Part shown: positions 53,482 to 63,618 of the stretch, piece by piece
Layout of the letters: each line of letters opens with the position of its first letter
Numbering within the stretch: position 1 is the first letter of the stretch
Source of the DNA: Allotamlana fucoidanivorans
Lineage (GTDB): Bacteria; Bacteroidota; Bacteroidia; Flavobacteriales; Flavobacteriaceae
Direction of reading: 5' to 3'
NCBI RefSeq assembly: GCF_045788535.1
Contig: NZ_CP074074.1
Span: 1,054,001 to 1,118,000, forward strand
DNA: 64,000 bases
Notes under the pieces: generated by a model
The model's database searches: none
The model's input: only the letters and a program-made list of their open reading frames with translations
Told to the model about the DNA's origin: nothing
Position numbers and translations under genes: made by a program

Positions 53482-55112
53482 AACACCTTTTAAAAAAGCG
53501 ATTTGTTATTCCAGTTATAGCAGCAGCCTTATTTTTTACTACTTCGGCATTTCAAAACGATTTTTTTGAAATCGCTAAACAGATAGAAATTTTCACCACA
53601 TTGTTTAAAGAACTTAACATGAATTATGTGGATGAAACCAATCCTGGAGACTTGATGGATACGGCCATTAAAAGCATGTTGGCTGATCTTGATCCCTATA
53701 CCAACTTTATGAACGAACAGGATGTAGAAGCAGCAAGAATTAATAATACGGGAGACTATACTGGCATTGGTGCCAAAGTAAAAACCTTAAAGGATAAGTT
53801 GGTTATACTAGAACCTTATAAAGATTATCCCGCTGATAAAGCTGGTTTAAAAGCGGGTGATGAAATTATAAAAGTAGGGAATACAGCCATTTCAAATTAC
53901 AAAGATAATGCTGGCGATTTACTTAAAGGCTCACCCGATTCTTCGGTTGAAGTCACTTATAAACGCCAAGGTAAAACCCAAACTGCCAGTATAAAACGTG
54001 CCGAAGTGGCTATAAAGGCAGTACCCCATTTTTCTTTAATTAATAAGGAAACGGGGTATATTGTTTTAAGTCAGTTTAGCGACAAAGCTTATGCAGAAAC
54101 AAATTATGCGCTTCGCGATTTAAAAGCTCAAGGTGCTCAAAAAATAGTGCTCGATCTTAGAGGCAATCCAGGAGGATTGCTTAACGAAGCTATTAAAATT
54201 GTTAATCTTTTTGTACCCAAAGGGCAGTTGGTGGTTACTACAAAATCAAAAGTAAAAAAATACAATCGTATTTATGTCACTCAAAATGATCCTATTGACA
54301 CAAAAATACCTCTTGTTATTTTAATTGATGGCAGCAGTGCCTCAGCTAGTGAAATTGTTTCGGGAGCGCTTCAAGATCTTGATAGAGCTGTGGTAGTAGG
54401 TTCCCGAAGTTTTGGTAAAGGTTTAGTACAACGCCCAAAACAATTAACCTATGGCACCCAAGTAAAAATTACCATATCTAGATATTACACCCCTTCTGGT
54501 AGATGTATTCAATCTTTAGACTATTGGAATAGAAATGAAAAAGGGGAAGCTGTAAGAATTAAACAAGAAAACTATAATGCTTTTAAAACAAAAAATGGCC
54601 GACCCGTTTTTGATGGTGGTGGAGTTTTTCCTGATGAAGTTATTGGCGCCCCTAAAAATTCAACCATTACTAATGCAATAATCAATAGTGATTTAATTTT
54701 TGATTTTGCTACCCAATATTATTACACGCATAACATTGAAAATATTAATAATTTAGTATTGAATGATAAGGATTTTTTAGCGTTTAAATCCTTCTTAAAA
54801 ACAAATAATTTTTCGTTTGAAACCGATACTGAAAAGGCCTTAAAAAAAGCCTTTGACGTATCAAAAAAAGAAGACCTTAATGATAATATTGAGCGCGATT
54901 ATAAGTTACTAATACAAAACTTAAACCAATCAAAATTAATCGTTATTGATGAGAATAAAAACTTTTTACTAAAGCTTCTTACAGAAGATATTGTAAAAAG
55001 ATATGTGTATAGGGAAGGTTTATATGATTACTATAAAATTCATAATCCTGAAATAAAAAAGGCAACTGAAATTCTTAGTAATCTGTCAAAATATGAGAGC
55101 TATTTGAAATAA
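53478..55112 (+). CDS. S41-family C-terminal processing peptidase
   Basis: 544 residues. The N-terminal segment (KRFVIPVIAAALFFTTSAF) is a signal peptide or anchor. A PDZ domain (about 95-170, GAKVKTLKDKLVILEPYKDY) precedes the tail-specific protease core, with the catalytic Ser in DGSSASASEIVSGALQD (about residue 290) and Lys in RSFGKGLVQ. It degrades or processes envelope proteins recognised at their C-termini. It overlaps the DUF4349 gene by 4 bp. Confidence 0.93.
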   Translation: MKHLLKKRFVIPVIAAALFFTTSAFQNDFFEIAKQIEIFTTLFKELNMNYVDETNPGDLMDTAIKSMLADLDPYTNFMNEQDVEAARINNTGDYTGIGAKVKTLKDKLVILEPYKDYPADKAGLKAGDEIIKVGNTAISNYKDNAGDLLKGSPDSSVEVTYKRQGKTQTASIKRAEVAIKAVPHFSLINKETGYIVLSQFSDKAYAETNYALRDLKAQGAQKIVLDLRGNPGGLLNEAIKIVNLFVPKGQLVVTTKSKVKKYNRIYVTQNDPIDTKIPLVILIDGSSASASEIVSGALQDLDRAVVVGSRSFGKGLVQRPKQLTYGTQVKITISRYYTPSGRCIQSLDYWNRNEKGEAVRIKQENYNAFKTKNGRPVFDGGGVFPDEVIGAPKNSTITNAIINSDLIFDFATQYYYTHNIENINNLVLNDKDFLAFKSFLKTNNFSFETDTEKALKKAFDVSKKEDLNDNIERDYKLLIQNLNQSKLIVIDENKNFLLKLLTEDIVKRYVYREGLYDYYKIHNPEIKKATEILSNLSKYESYLK

Positions 55113-55249
55113 ATTAACTGTATTTTATCGATATAATTTTTATAACTCGTTCACTGGTCATTAATTCAACCTTGAAAACCCCTTATACGTAGACTTGTGG
55201 CATAATTTTCGATAGAAAATATTATATTTAGCCTATTACTTTTTCTACC

Positions 55250-56110
55250 ATGAATAAATTATTAGTTGCCATTTTAATAATACTTAACAGTGTGATGGCT
55301 TTTTCGCAAGAGCAGCTCACCCATGAGGTTTATTTTGAAACTGATAAGTATGAGGTGCCTAGTACTGAAAAAAACCGTTTACTACTCTTTATTTCTAACT
55401 TAAATGATATAGAAATTGAATCGATATCCATATTTGGATTTTGTGATGATAGGGGAGCAGATAGTTATAATTTAATATTATCTCAGCAACGTGCTGATGC
55501 TATAAAAACGATATTTTCAAACAATGAAATTAGTGAAGATTTAATTTCCAATGTAGATGGAAAAGGCAAAGTTCTTTTAAAAATTGTTGAAGAAAAAGAC
55601 ATACTTAAAATTAGAGGGTTAAATAGAAAAGTTGAAATTATTGTAAAACCAAAACAACCCAAACCTAAGCCTATTGCCAAAGTAGAACAACCCATTGTTG
55701 AAAAAGAAAAAACCGTTGTTGATTTAATCAATGAAAGTACAAAAGGAGATAAAATAGTTTTTAAAAATATCCTTTTTAAAACAGGTTATGCCGCTGTGAC
55801 GCCTGAATCAAAAAAAATTTTAAAAGAGATTGCTGATGCTTTAGTAGAACGCCCTGATATTTATTTTACTATACAAGGGCATGTGTGCTGTACCCAGTAT
55901 ACAAGAGATGCGGTAGATAGAAAAACTAAAAAGCGAAATCTCTCTGAGGCCAGAGCAAAATATGTTTATGATTACTTTGCTAAAAAAGGCGTAAACAAAA
56001 AACGAATGCGTCACCTAGGAATGCGCAGAAAATTTCCGTTGGGTGGTGATCCTAAATTTGATAGGCGGGTAGAAATTGTTATCACTTATGTTGATGACAA
56101 ATTGAAATGA
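55250..56110 (+). CDS. OmpA-family protein with two OmpA-like domains
   Basis: 286 residues. A signal peptide (LLVAILIILNSVMAFSQ) precedes two OmpA-like peptidoglycan-binding domains: residues about 25-130 (VYFETDKYEVPSTEKNRL … GFCDDRGADSYNLILSQQRA) and 165-286 (NILFKTGYAAVTPESKKIL … GHVCCTQYTRDAVD … LSEARAKYVYDYF). A Lys/Pro linker joins them. No barrel is present, so it probably links the envelope to peptidoglycan. Its stop overlaps the ATG of the LRR gene (ATGA). Confidence 0.88.
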   Translation: MNKLLVAILIILNSVMAFSQEQLTHEVYFETDKYEVPSTEKNRLLLFISNLNDIEIESISIFGFCDDRGADSYNLILSQQRADAIKTIFSNNEISEDLISNVDGKGKVLLKIVEEKDILKIRGLNRKVEIIVKPKQPKPKPIAKVEQPIVEKEKTVVDLINESTKGDKIVFKNILFKTGYAAVTPESKKILKEIADALVERPDIYFTIQGHVCCTQYTRDAVDRKTKKRNLSEARAKYVYDYFAKKGVNKKRMRHLGMRRKFPLGGDPKFDRRVEIVITYVDDKLK

Positions 56111-57522
56111 TTACTATGGCAAAAAAAGCCAATTTACTTTTCTTTTTTGTTTTTTTGATTAGTATATCATGTTTTACTCAAATCACTTATGTTCCAGATG
56201 ATAATTTTGAGCAGGCTTTAATTGATTTGGGGTATGATACGCCTCCTCTTAATGATCTTGTACCTACTGCCAACATTGCTAACGTAGTAAGTTTAGAGCT
56301 TTCAGAAAAAAGTATTCAGGACTTAACAGGTATTGAAGATTTTAAAATTTTAACCAATCTTAATTGTTCAAAAAACCAGTTGGATATACTGGATCTCTCA
56401 AACAATCTTAATTTAGTAGAAGTATATTGTAGTGGAAATAACTTAACATCCCTGAATGTTAGTAGATCAACTGAATTACAAAGACTTTGGTGTTTTGGAA
56501 ATAACCTATCAGATTTAAATGTAATGAACAACACAGAATTAATATCACTGAGGTGTGAAAACAATAATTTAAATGAATTAGATACTTCAACCTTAACAAA
56601 CCTTAATATTTTAAGCTGTGAAAATAATCAAATAACAGATTTAGATTTATCAAGTAGCACATCACTAGCAAGGTTATTGTGTGGGGGTAACTTTATTTCA
56701 AATCTAAATATTAGTAGTAATTATATGCTCACTTATTTGTCTTGTGAAAACAACCAAATAGCTTCACTTGATGTTTCAAATAGCAAAAATATTAAGGCCA
56801 TACTATGTCAAAATAATCTGATTGATCGTTTAAATTTATCAAAAAACAGTAATTTATTAAACCTGAATTGTAGTAATAATGATTTATGCAAACTTGATTT
56901 AAGAAATGGAAATAATGGCAACTTAAGCCTCATTAATTTTAGTAATAACCCTAGTTTAACTTGTGTTTTAATAGATAATGCTATCGGAAACCATAGTACA
57001 TGGCAGCCTGAAAATTATACAAATTATGTAACCTCTGAAAAAGAATGCGGAGTTACAGTTCCTGTGGATTATTTAAACAATTTTATTGGTTCCAATTATA
57101 CCTTACCATATATTACCTACGGAAACTATTTTACGGCATCTGGTGGCAAAGGTAGTTTATTATATGCTGGGCAAAACATCACTACAAGTCAAACTATTTA
57201 TATTTACAACGAAATAAATTGCTTTGATAATGAATCCCGTTTTAATGTCATTATTACCGATGATGACTTTATAATTCCTAAGTTTTTCACCCCTAATAAT
57301 GATGGTACCAATGATACCTGGCAGGTTTTTGATGTTAACCACACAGTTAAAAATATTTTAATTTTTAATAGATATGGCAAACTACTAAAAACCATATATT
57401 TAAATTCTGAAGGGTGGGATGGTACTTTTAATGGTTATCCACAAATTACAGATACGTACTGGTATCACATAACATTAAATACAGGAGAGGTACTAAAAGG
57501 TCCTTTCACTTTAAAACGCTAA
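56107..57522 (+). CDS. Leucine-rich-repeat surface protein with gliding-type C-terminal domain
   Basis: 471 residues. A signal peptide is followed by about nine LRR units of roughly 21 residues (e.g. LTNLNCSKNQLDILDLSNNL, LISLRCENNNLNELDTS, LTYLSCENNQIASLDVS), of the internalin-like/Cys-rich type common in this phylum. The C-terminal 85 residues (FFTPNNDGTNDTWQVFDV … YWYHITLNTGEVLKGPFTLKR) are a CHU_C/gliding-motility-type B domain, which targets proteins to type IX secretion. It is likely a surface adhesin. It overlaps the OmpA gene by 4 bp. Confidence 0.9.
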   Translation: MITMAKKANLLFFFVFLISISCFTQITYVPDDNFEQALIDLGYDTPPLNDLVPTANIANVVSLELSEKSIQDLTGIEDFKILTNLNCSKNQLDILDLSNNLNLVEVYCSGNNLTSLNVSRSTELQRLWCFGNNLSDLNVMNNTELISLRCENNNLNELDTSTLTNLNILSCENNQITDLDLSSSTSLARLLCGGNFISNLNISSNYMLTYLSCENNQIASLDVSNSKNIKAILCQNNLIDRLNLSKNSNLLNLNCSNNDLCKLDLRNGNNGNLSLINFSNNPSLTCVLIDNAIGNHSTWQPENYTNYVTSEKECGVTVPVDYLNNFIGSNYTLPYITYGNYFTASGGKGSLLYAGQNITTSQTIYIYNEINCFDNESRFNVIITDDDFIIPKFFTPNNDGTNDTWQVFDVNHTVKNILIFNRYGKLLKTIYLNSEGWDGTFNGYPQITDTYWYHITLNTGEVLKGPFTLKR

Positions 57523-57965
57523 TTTTCTTTAATCATGGCTATATGCGGAATACCATCTTCTAAATAAGACTCACCAACAGCTTTAAAACCACAATTAGTA
57601 TAAAATTGCTTTAAATAACATTGAGCAGAAATCTTTATTAAATCTTCATTATAATAAGATTTAATAGCTTTAATTGAAGCTTCCATTATATCATAACCAT
57701 ATTTATGATTTCGTTCATGTTTAGAAACTACCACACGCCCAATACTAGATGCTTTAAAGTATACTCCAGGTTTAAATACCCGAGTATAAGCTACTAATTT
57801 TTTATTCTTAAAACCTAAAATATGAAGAGCCTGCTCATCTTTACCATCTATATCTTGATACACACAATCTTGCTCAACTACAAATACTTCACTTCGTAAT
57901 TGCAGTAACTTATATAATTCAAGTGTAGTTAATTCTTTAAAAGACTTTACTTGTATCTCTAACAT
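57519..57965 (-). CDS. GNAT-family acetyltransferase (ElaA-like)
   Basis: 148 residues. The N-terminal LYKLLQLRSEVFVVEQDCVY is the ElaA signature, and IGRVVVSKHERNHKYGYDIM contains the acetyl-CoA-binding (R/Q)xxGxG/A-like loop. The acceptor is unknown. It overlaps the LRR gene's last bases convergently and follows the CDF gene by 3 bp on the reverse strand. Confidence 0.88.
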   Translation of the reverse strand: MLEIQVKSFKELTTLELYKLLQLRSEVFVVEQDCVYQDIDGKDEQALHILGFKNKKLVAYTRVFKPGVYFKASSIGRVVVSKHERNHKYGYDIMEASIKAIKSYYNEDLIKISAQCYLKQFYTNCGFKAVGESYLEDGIPHIAMIKEN

Positions 57966-57968
57966 AGA

Positions 57969-58886
57969 TTAATCTTGAACAATAATATCTTTCGCATCTG
58001 GTTTGCCGTACTCTGGTTGAATATTAACATGGTTAATATCATATTTTTTAAACACCAAATCTTCTATATCATGTAAAATAGCATCAAATTGAGAAAGGGT
58101 AATATCTTCATGAAAATCAATATGCGCTTCTAAATGTATTTCGTCTTCATTCAATTGCCAAACGTGTACATGATGCGTATTTTTAACACTTTCAAAAGCA
58201 TTTATTTCGTCAACTATTTGCTTAATAGGTATATTTTCAGGGGTAAATAACATAAGCACTTTGGTAGAGGTTTTTAATAAATCGTACCCCATCCAAATTA
58301 AATATATGGCTATAGCTAATGTAAGTAAATTATCTACCCAATAGATTTGATAAAAATACATTAAAAGACCCCCTATTAAAACGGCAATACTCGCCATCAT
58401 ATCAGTAAATAAATGAAGGTATACACTACGCATATTCATATTACTTTCAGAATCTTTTTTAAGCAGTAATACACTGAATCCATTAGCAAGAATACCTAAA
58501 AGCGATAACCAAATAACTAAATTAGACTTAATATTTTCAGGTTCTTCAAATCTCTTTACAGCTTCAATAATCAACAAAATAGCTACAATAATTAGTGTAG
58601 CAGCATTAACAAAAGCAGCTAAAATTTCGGCGCGCTTATAACCAAAGGTTTTATAAAAAGACGCTTCCTTTTTAGTTAATTTATTAGCAACATAACTAAC
58701 CACAAGAGATAATACGTCACTAAAATTATGAAGCGCATCACTAAGTAACGCTAAACTACCAGATAGTAATCCGCCTATAACCTGTGAGGCTGTAATTAAT
58801 ATGTTTAAAAATATAGATATTAAAAGATTACGGCCTTTTAAATCGGAATGGGTATGTGAATGATTATGCGAATGGCTTTGTCCCAT
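57969..58886 (-). CDS. Cation diffusion facilitator (Zn2+/heavy metal exporter)
   Basis: 305 residues. The His-rich N-terminus (SHSHNHSHTHSDLKG) is typical of zinc transporters. Six membrane segments are visible from about residue 20 to 205, with the metal site DALHNFSD in segment II and DMMASIA in segment V, and a C-terminal cytoplasmic ferredoxin-like domain (HHVHVWQLNEDEIHLEAHID). Exports Zn2+ or similar divalent ions in exchange for protons. It follows rpiB with no gap. Confidence 0.92.
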   Translation of the reverse strand: MGQSHSHNHSHTHSDLKGRNLLISIFLNILITASQVIGGLLSGSLALLSDALHNFSDVLSLVVSYVANKLTKKEASFYKTFGYKRAEILAAFVNAATLIIVAILLIIEAVKRFEEPENIKSNLVIWLSLLGILANGFSVLLLKKDSESNMNMRSVYLHLFTDMMASIAVLIGGLLMYFYQIYWVDNLLTLAIAIYLIWMGYDLLKTSTKVLMLFTPENIPIKQIVDEINAFESVKNTHHVHVWQLNEDEIHLEAHIDFHEDITLSQFDAILHDIEDLVFKKYDINHVNIQPEYGKPDAKDIIVQD

Positions 58887-59321
58887 TTAACAAGACAATG
58901 GAATTTTATTTATTCTGTTTTGATGTCTTCCACCTTCAAATTCTGTATTTAAAAATACATCAACCATTTCAAGGGCTTGTTGAATAGCGGTAAACCTAGC
59001 TGGAATACATAAAATATTAGCATTATTATGACTTCTTATTAAATGAACAATCTCCTTATTCCAACATAATCCAGCTCGTATTTTTTGGTGTTTATTAGCA
59101 GTCATAGCTACACCATTAGCACTACCACAAATTAAAATACCATACTTAGCTTTTCCATTTTCAACATCATCAGCAACAGGGTGAACAAAATCAGCATAAT
59201 CTACACTACCACTCTTATCTGTACCATGATTTATAACTGTAATACCTTTAGATTCAAGAAGTTCTTTTATAGCAAATTTATAATCTGTTCCAGCGTGATC
59301 GTTTCCAATAGAAATTGTCAT
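58887..59321 (-). CDS. rpiB: Ribose-5-phosphate isomerase B
   Basis: 144 residues. It interconverts ribose-5-phosphate and ribulose-5-phosphate. Family motifs are IGNDHAGTDYKFAIKELLES, HGTDKSGSVDYADF and GILICGSANGVAMTANKH, with the catalytic Cys in the last (about residue 73), then RSHNNANILCIPAR. Its stop abuts the ATG of the CDF gene, so they are co-transcribed. A TACCTTTG -7-like element on this strand lies at 59348-59355. Confidence 0.94.
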   Translation of the reverse strand: MTISIGNDHAGTDYKFAIKELLESKGITVINHGTDKSGSVDYADFVHPVADDVENGKAKYGILICGSANGVAMTANKHQKIRAGLCWNKEIVHLIRSHNNANILCIPARFTAIQQALEMVDVFLNTEFEGGRHQNRINKIPLSC

Positions 59322-59945
59322 TTTTTAATTATATTAATAGGTTTCCACAAAGGTAGTAATTATTAACAATGTGGATGATAGTATTGATTACTTGTTAATA
59401 AGTGTTCATTACTTTCTAAAAGAAAAATTAGGAGAACATAAATATTTTTTCAATCAAAATGAGTCGTGAAAAATCCAAATATTTAATTCACTTTTTACAG
59501 CAAAGTTATCAGACTAAAATTTTAAAGCTATAAACACAAATCTTAAAAAAGTTATGAGTAAAATAGAGTTAATTTTGGTTGTTAACAACTGTGAATATAA
59601 AATTCAAAAAGGTTCTCTATTAGTATGTTAAAAAAATTAACATTGTTAATTACGTATTAATAGAACGTAAATTTAATATTATCAAAATAAATCTTAAAAA
59701 AGTTATACCAGTTATTAACACACTATAATAACCACCATTTATTTTTTTAAAATTTAAAAAGAAAATAGTATTATAATATATAATGTGGATAACTACATTT
59801 TAAGTTTAGATAATATGAATTTGATATGGCTTTAATTTAATTATTGTAGCTTTGTGAAAAATAAATAGCTAGTCTTCTCCTAAAAATAGAGCTGTTTAAA
59901 ACTATTTTCCTGTATCTTAGGAAATAAATATGATTAAAAAAATTA
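59322..59945. other. AT-rich divergent spacer, candidate replication origin
   Basis: This 624-bp gene-free region separates rpiB (-) and rnr (+). It contains a perfect DnaA box TGTGGATAA (59784-59792), a one-mismatch box TGTGGATGA (59370-59378), several TTATTAACA/TGTTAATAA near-boxes, and an 18-bp direct repeat AAATCTTAAAAAAGTTAT at 59538 and 59689. AT content is higher than the surroundings by eye. These fit an oriC but may also be chance in AT-rich DNA; no coding gene is visible. Confidence 0.4.
59821..59854 (+). promoter_or_regulatory. Promoter of rnr
   Basis: TAGCTTTG (59847-59854) matches TAnnTTTG, with TTG at 59821-59823 at 23-bp spacing; the rnr ATG follows 91 bp later. Confidence 0.45.
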
Positions 59946-62141
59946 ATGAGTAAAAAGAGAAAAGGGAAATCCAGAAAGAGTGGTATTTCCAACCTAACAA
60001 ATACAATTCTTAGTATTTTAAAAAAAGATAGAAATCAAGCATTTAATTATAAACAAATAGCGGCTAAACTTGGTGTGAATGATGCCAGTAACCGAAATCA
60101 AATTATAAAAACCTTAGCCAAACTAGCTGCTAAACAAGAAATTCAACAAGTAGAACGTGGTAAATTTAAAGCAGTTATTAATACTGAATATCATACAGGA
60201 AAACTTGATTTAGCGGCAAAAGGAAATGGTTACATTATTTGTGATGATTTTGATGACGATGTGTTCATTGCTTCAAATAATATTAATAAAGCATTGCATG
60301 GTGATGAAGTTGAATTTTATGTATATAAACGTAGAAAACGTGGTAAACTAGAAGGTGAAATTACAAATATTATTCAGCGTGCAAAAAGCGAATATGTTGG
60401 TGTTATTCAAATACAGAATAACAGTAATTATGCTTTTGTAGTGCCTGATAGTAATAAAATGTACAAGGATATTTTTGTACCTATCAATAAAACTTTAAAA
60501 GCTGATGATGGTGATAAAGTATTAGTATCACTTGAAGATTGGCCGGAGAATGCCGATTCACCCTACGGAAAAGTCATAAAAATTTTAGGGAAACCAGGAG
60601 AGCACAACACTGAAATTCATGCTATTTTGGCAGAGTATGGTTTACCGCATGAATTTCCTTATGAGGTAGAACAGTTTGCTAATGAGATAGATACATCAAT
60701 TACTGAAGAAGAAATAGCGAAACGTCGTGATATGCGTAAAGATTTAACTTTTACCATTGATCCTAAAGATGCTAAAGATTTTGACGATGCTTTGTCTTTT
60801 GAGGTCTTAGATAATGGTTTGTATGAAATAGGTATTCATATTGCTGATGTATCACATTACCTTAAAGAAGGCACTATTTTAGACGATGAAGCTTATGAAA
60901 GGGCTACCTCAGTTTATTTGGTTGATAGGGTAGTACCAATGCTTCCTGAAGTGCTGTCAAATGGGGCTTGTTCGTTACGTCCTCATGAAGAAAAATATAC
61001 CTTTTCGGCCGTGTTTCAAATGAATGATAAAGCTGAAATTAAACACCAGTGGTTTGGTAGAACGGTAACCTACAGTGATGCCCGCTATGCTTATGAAGAA
61101 GCGCAAGCAGTTATAGAATCAAAAACCAATCTAATTCCGGAAGAAGTATCGTTAACAGGTAAAGCTTATGAAACCGATCAAAAATTAGCTGATGCCATTT
61201 TAAAAATGGATGAACTAGCAAAAATTATGCGTAGAAAACGGATGAAATCTGGTGCTATTTCTTTTGATAAAGTTGAAGTAAAATTCAATTTAGATGAAGA
61301 TAATAATCCAGAAGGGGTGTATTTCAAAACTAGTAAAGATGCTAATAAACTTATTGAAGAGTTTATGCTTTTAGCTAATAGAAAAGTATCTGAATTTATT
61401 GGAAAACAAACCCCTAAGAAAACTTTTGTATATCGTGTACATGATGAGCCTGATGAAAGTAAATTAGCAGCCTTACAGAACGTTGTGAGTCGCTTTGGAT
61501 ATAAGCTTAATTTTAAAGATAGAAAATCTACCACAGCCTCTTTAAATAACTTATTACAAGATGTGGTTGGTAAGAAAGAGCAAAATTTAGTTGATACATT
61601 AGCTATTCGAAGTATGAGTAAGGCGGAATATACCACGCATAATATTGGTCATTACGGATTAGCTTTTGATTATTACAGTCATTTTACATCGCCTATTCGT
61701 CGTTATCCAGATGTAATGGCTCATCGCTTATTACAGCTGTATTTAGATGGTGGTAAATCGGCTAATGAAGCAGATTATGAAGAAAAATGTCAACACTCCA
61801 GCACCATGGAAATGTTAGCTACTAAAGCAGAACGTGATTCTATAAAATACATGCAAATTCGTTTTATGGAAGATCATAAGGATCAAGAGTTTGTTGGTGT
61901 CATTTCTGGTGTAACAGATTGGGGAATTTATGTGGAAATTATTTCAAATAAATGTGAAGGTATGGTTAGTGTTAGAGATATGAAAGATGACCATTATGCT
62001 TTTGATCAAGATTTATATGCTATGGTTGGAAGAACTACAAAAAACACCTATCAATTAGGTGATGAAGTTATTGTAAAAGTGAAAAACACCGATTTAATTA
62101 AGAAGCATTTAGATTTTAATTTGATAGGAAAACAAGAATAG
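59946..62141 (+). CDS. rnr: Ribonuclease R
   Basis: 731 residues. A 3'-5' exoribonuclease of the RNB family that degrades structured RNA. It has a Lys-rich N-terminus, a winged-helix domain (about 25-75), cold-shock domains (about 80-230), the RNB catalytic core with DPKDAKDFDDALSF (metal-binding Asp cluster, about residue 277), HYGLAFDYYSHFTSPIRRYPD, and a C-terminal S1 domain (EFVGVISGVTDWGIYVEI). Length is normal. It converges on the ClC gene with only 5 bp between stops. Confidence 0.96.
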   Translation: MSKKRKGKSRKSGISNLTNTILSILKKDRNQAFNYKQIAAKLGVNDASNRNQIIKTLAKLAAKQEIQQVERGKFKAVINTEYHTGKLDLAAKGNGYIICDDFDDDVFIASNNINKALHGDEVEFYVYKRRKRGKLEGEITNIIQRAKSEYVGVIQIQNNSNYAFVVPDSNKMYKDIFVPINKTLKADDGDKVLVSLEDWPENADSPYGKVIKILGKPGEHNTEIHAILAEYGLPHEFPYEVEQFANEIDTSITEEEIAKRRDMRKDLTFTIDPKDAKDFDDALSFEVLDNGLYEIGIHIADVSHYLKEGTILDDEAYERATSVYLVDRVVPMLPEVLSNGACSLRPHEEKYTFSAVFQMNDKAEIKHQWFGRTVTYSDARYAYEEAQAVIESKTNLIPEEVSLTGKAYETDQKLADAILKMDELAKIMRRKRMKSGAISFDKVEVKFNLDEDNNPEGVYFKTSKDANKLIEEFMLLANRKVSEFIGKQTPKKTFVYRVHDEPDESKLAALQNVVSRFGYKLNFKDRKSTTASLNNLLQDVVGKKEQNLVDTLAIRSMSKAEYTTHNIGHYGLAFDYYSHFTSPIRRYPDVMAHRLLQLYLDGGKSANEADYEEKCQHSSTMEMLATKAERDSIKYMQIRFMEDHKDQEFVGVISGVTDWGIYVEIISNKCEGMVSVRDMKDDHYAFDQDLYAMVGRTTKNTYQLGDEVIVKVKNTDLIKKHLDFNLIGKQE

Positions 62142-62146
62142 AAAGT

Positions 62147-63463
62147 TTATTTATTCATTTTATTTTGATGTCTTTTTTTCTCAACTTCGGAAAGATTTAA
62201 GCCTTTTTCTCTTAGAAATGCATTATGTTTTGGGCTTCCAATAATTTGAGAAGCATATACACCTGAATGCCCTGAAAACAAGTAAGCAGTAGAACAAGCT
62301 AAAGCTATAAACACCCCCGATTCTATGCCAAAAAGTTCAATACCCATAACGGTACATGCAATTGGTGTGTTTGTAGCACCAGCAAAAACAGCTACAAATC
62401 CCATACCAGCTAGTAAACTCATAGGCAAAGGTATAAACCAAATTAAAACATTTCCTAAAGTAGCACCAATAAAAAACAATGGTGTTACTTCACCACCTTT
62501 AAATCCAGCACCAAGTGTAAAAGAGGTAAATAAAACTTTTAATAAGAAATCATAAGAGTTTAAGTTGGTATTAAAAGCATCTACAATCGTTGGAATACCA
62601 AGCCCTATATACTTTGTAGTGCCCATAAAATAAATGGTTATAGCTAATATAGCACCACCAATAACAGGGCGTAGTGGCGGATATTTTATATGCTTCTTAA
62701 ATAAATCGCTCCAAAAATGTGTTGATTTTGAAAAAAGCATAGCTACCAAACCAAAAATAATACCCGCTAATAAACACCATAACAGATTTATTGGTGTCAT
62801 GTCTGCAACAGCGCTAATAGTGTAGTGTGTGTGTGATACACCCCAAATATCACAAAAATAATCTGAGAAAACAGCGGCTATAAAACTCGGAATTATAGCA
62901 TCTAATCGTATTCTTCCTAATACTAAAACTTCCAGGGCAAAAATACCACCAGCTAATGGGGTTCCAAATACAGAGGCAAAACCCGCACTAATACCCGCAA
63001 TTAAAACAATTTGTCTATCGCGTTTTGTAAGTTTTAAAATTTTGGTGAACCTATCTGCAATAGCACCACCTATTTGTACAGCTGTACCTTCACGGCCTGC
63101 CGAACCACCAAATAAATGCGTGAGTATGGTACCAAATAGAACGAGAGGTGCCATTCTAAAAGGGATAATTTTTTTAGGCGAATGAAATTCTTCCAATAAT
63201 AAATTATTACCTTTTACCACACTGTTTCCAAATAGATGATAAGATAAACCAATAATAAAACCACCTACAGGAAGCAGTGCAATAATCCATAAATGATTTT
63301 CTCTCCAATTAGTAGCCCAGTCTAAACTCAATAAAAAGAAGGCTGAAACACTACCCACTAATACCCCTAATATCAAACAAATAACTAACCATTTTAAGAG
63401 ATAAAAAAGGGATGGAATTTGCTCAACGGAGAAAATAAGTTTTTTTATTTGTGTACGGTTCAT
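62147..63463 (-). CDS. ClC-family chloride channel/transporter
   Basis: 438 residues, about ten or more membrane helices. The family motif GSAGREGTAVQIGG (G-R/K-E-G-P type, with the gating Glu) lies near residue 120. A second conserved block is FKGGEVTPLFFIGATLG (about 320), and AGATNTPIACTVMGIELFG lies near residue 360. The Glu in the GREG motif indicates a Cl-/H+ exchanger rather than a simple channel is possible. No CBS domains are attached. Confidence 0.92.
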   Translation of the reverse strand: MNRTQIKKLIFSVEQIPSLFYLLKWLVICLILGVLVGSVSAFFLLSLDWATNWRENHLWIIALLPVGGFIIGLSYHLFGNSVVKGNNLLLEEFHSPKKIIPFRMAPLVLFGTILTHLFGGSAGREGTAVQIGGAIADRFTKILKLTKRDRQIVLIAGISAGFASVFGTPLAGGIFALEVLVLGRIRLDAIIPSFIAAVFSDYFCDIWGVSHTHYTISAVADMTPINLLWCLLAGIIFGLVAMLFSKSTHFWSDLFKKHIKYPPLRPVIGGAILAITIYFMGTTKYIGLGIPTIVDAFNTNLNSYDFLLKVLFTSFTLGAGFKGGEVTPLFFIGATLGNVLIWFIPLPMSLLAGMGFVAVFAGATNTPIACTVMGIELFGIESGVFIALACSTAYLFSGHSGVYASQIIGSPKHNAFLREKGLNLSEVEKKRHQNKMNK

Positions 63464-63618
63464 ATATTGCGATAAATATACTAATTCTGGAAGTATAGCC
63501 TGCTACCTTTTTTAATAAAGCGAGTGTTTATAATTGGTAATATAAATTATTAAAATTTTTATAATTTATAATCAAAATATACTTACGGAATAATTATTGA
63601 TAATTTTTATTTTAAATT

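Noticed and set aside
61178..61636. Reverse-strand open frame within rnr
   Set aside because: It is antisense to the RNB catalytic domain.
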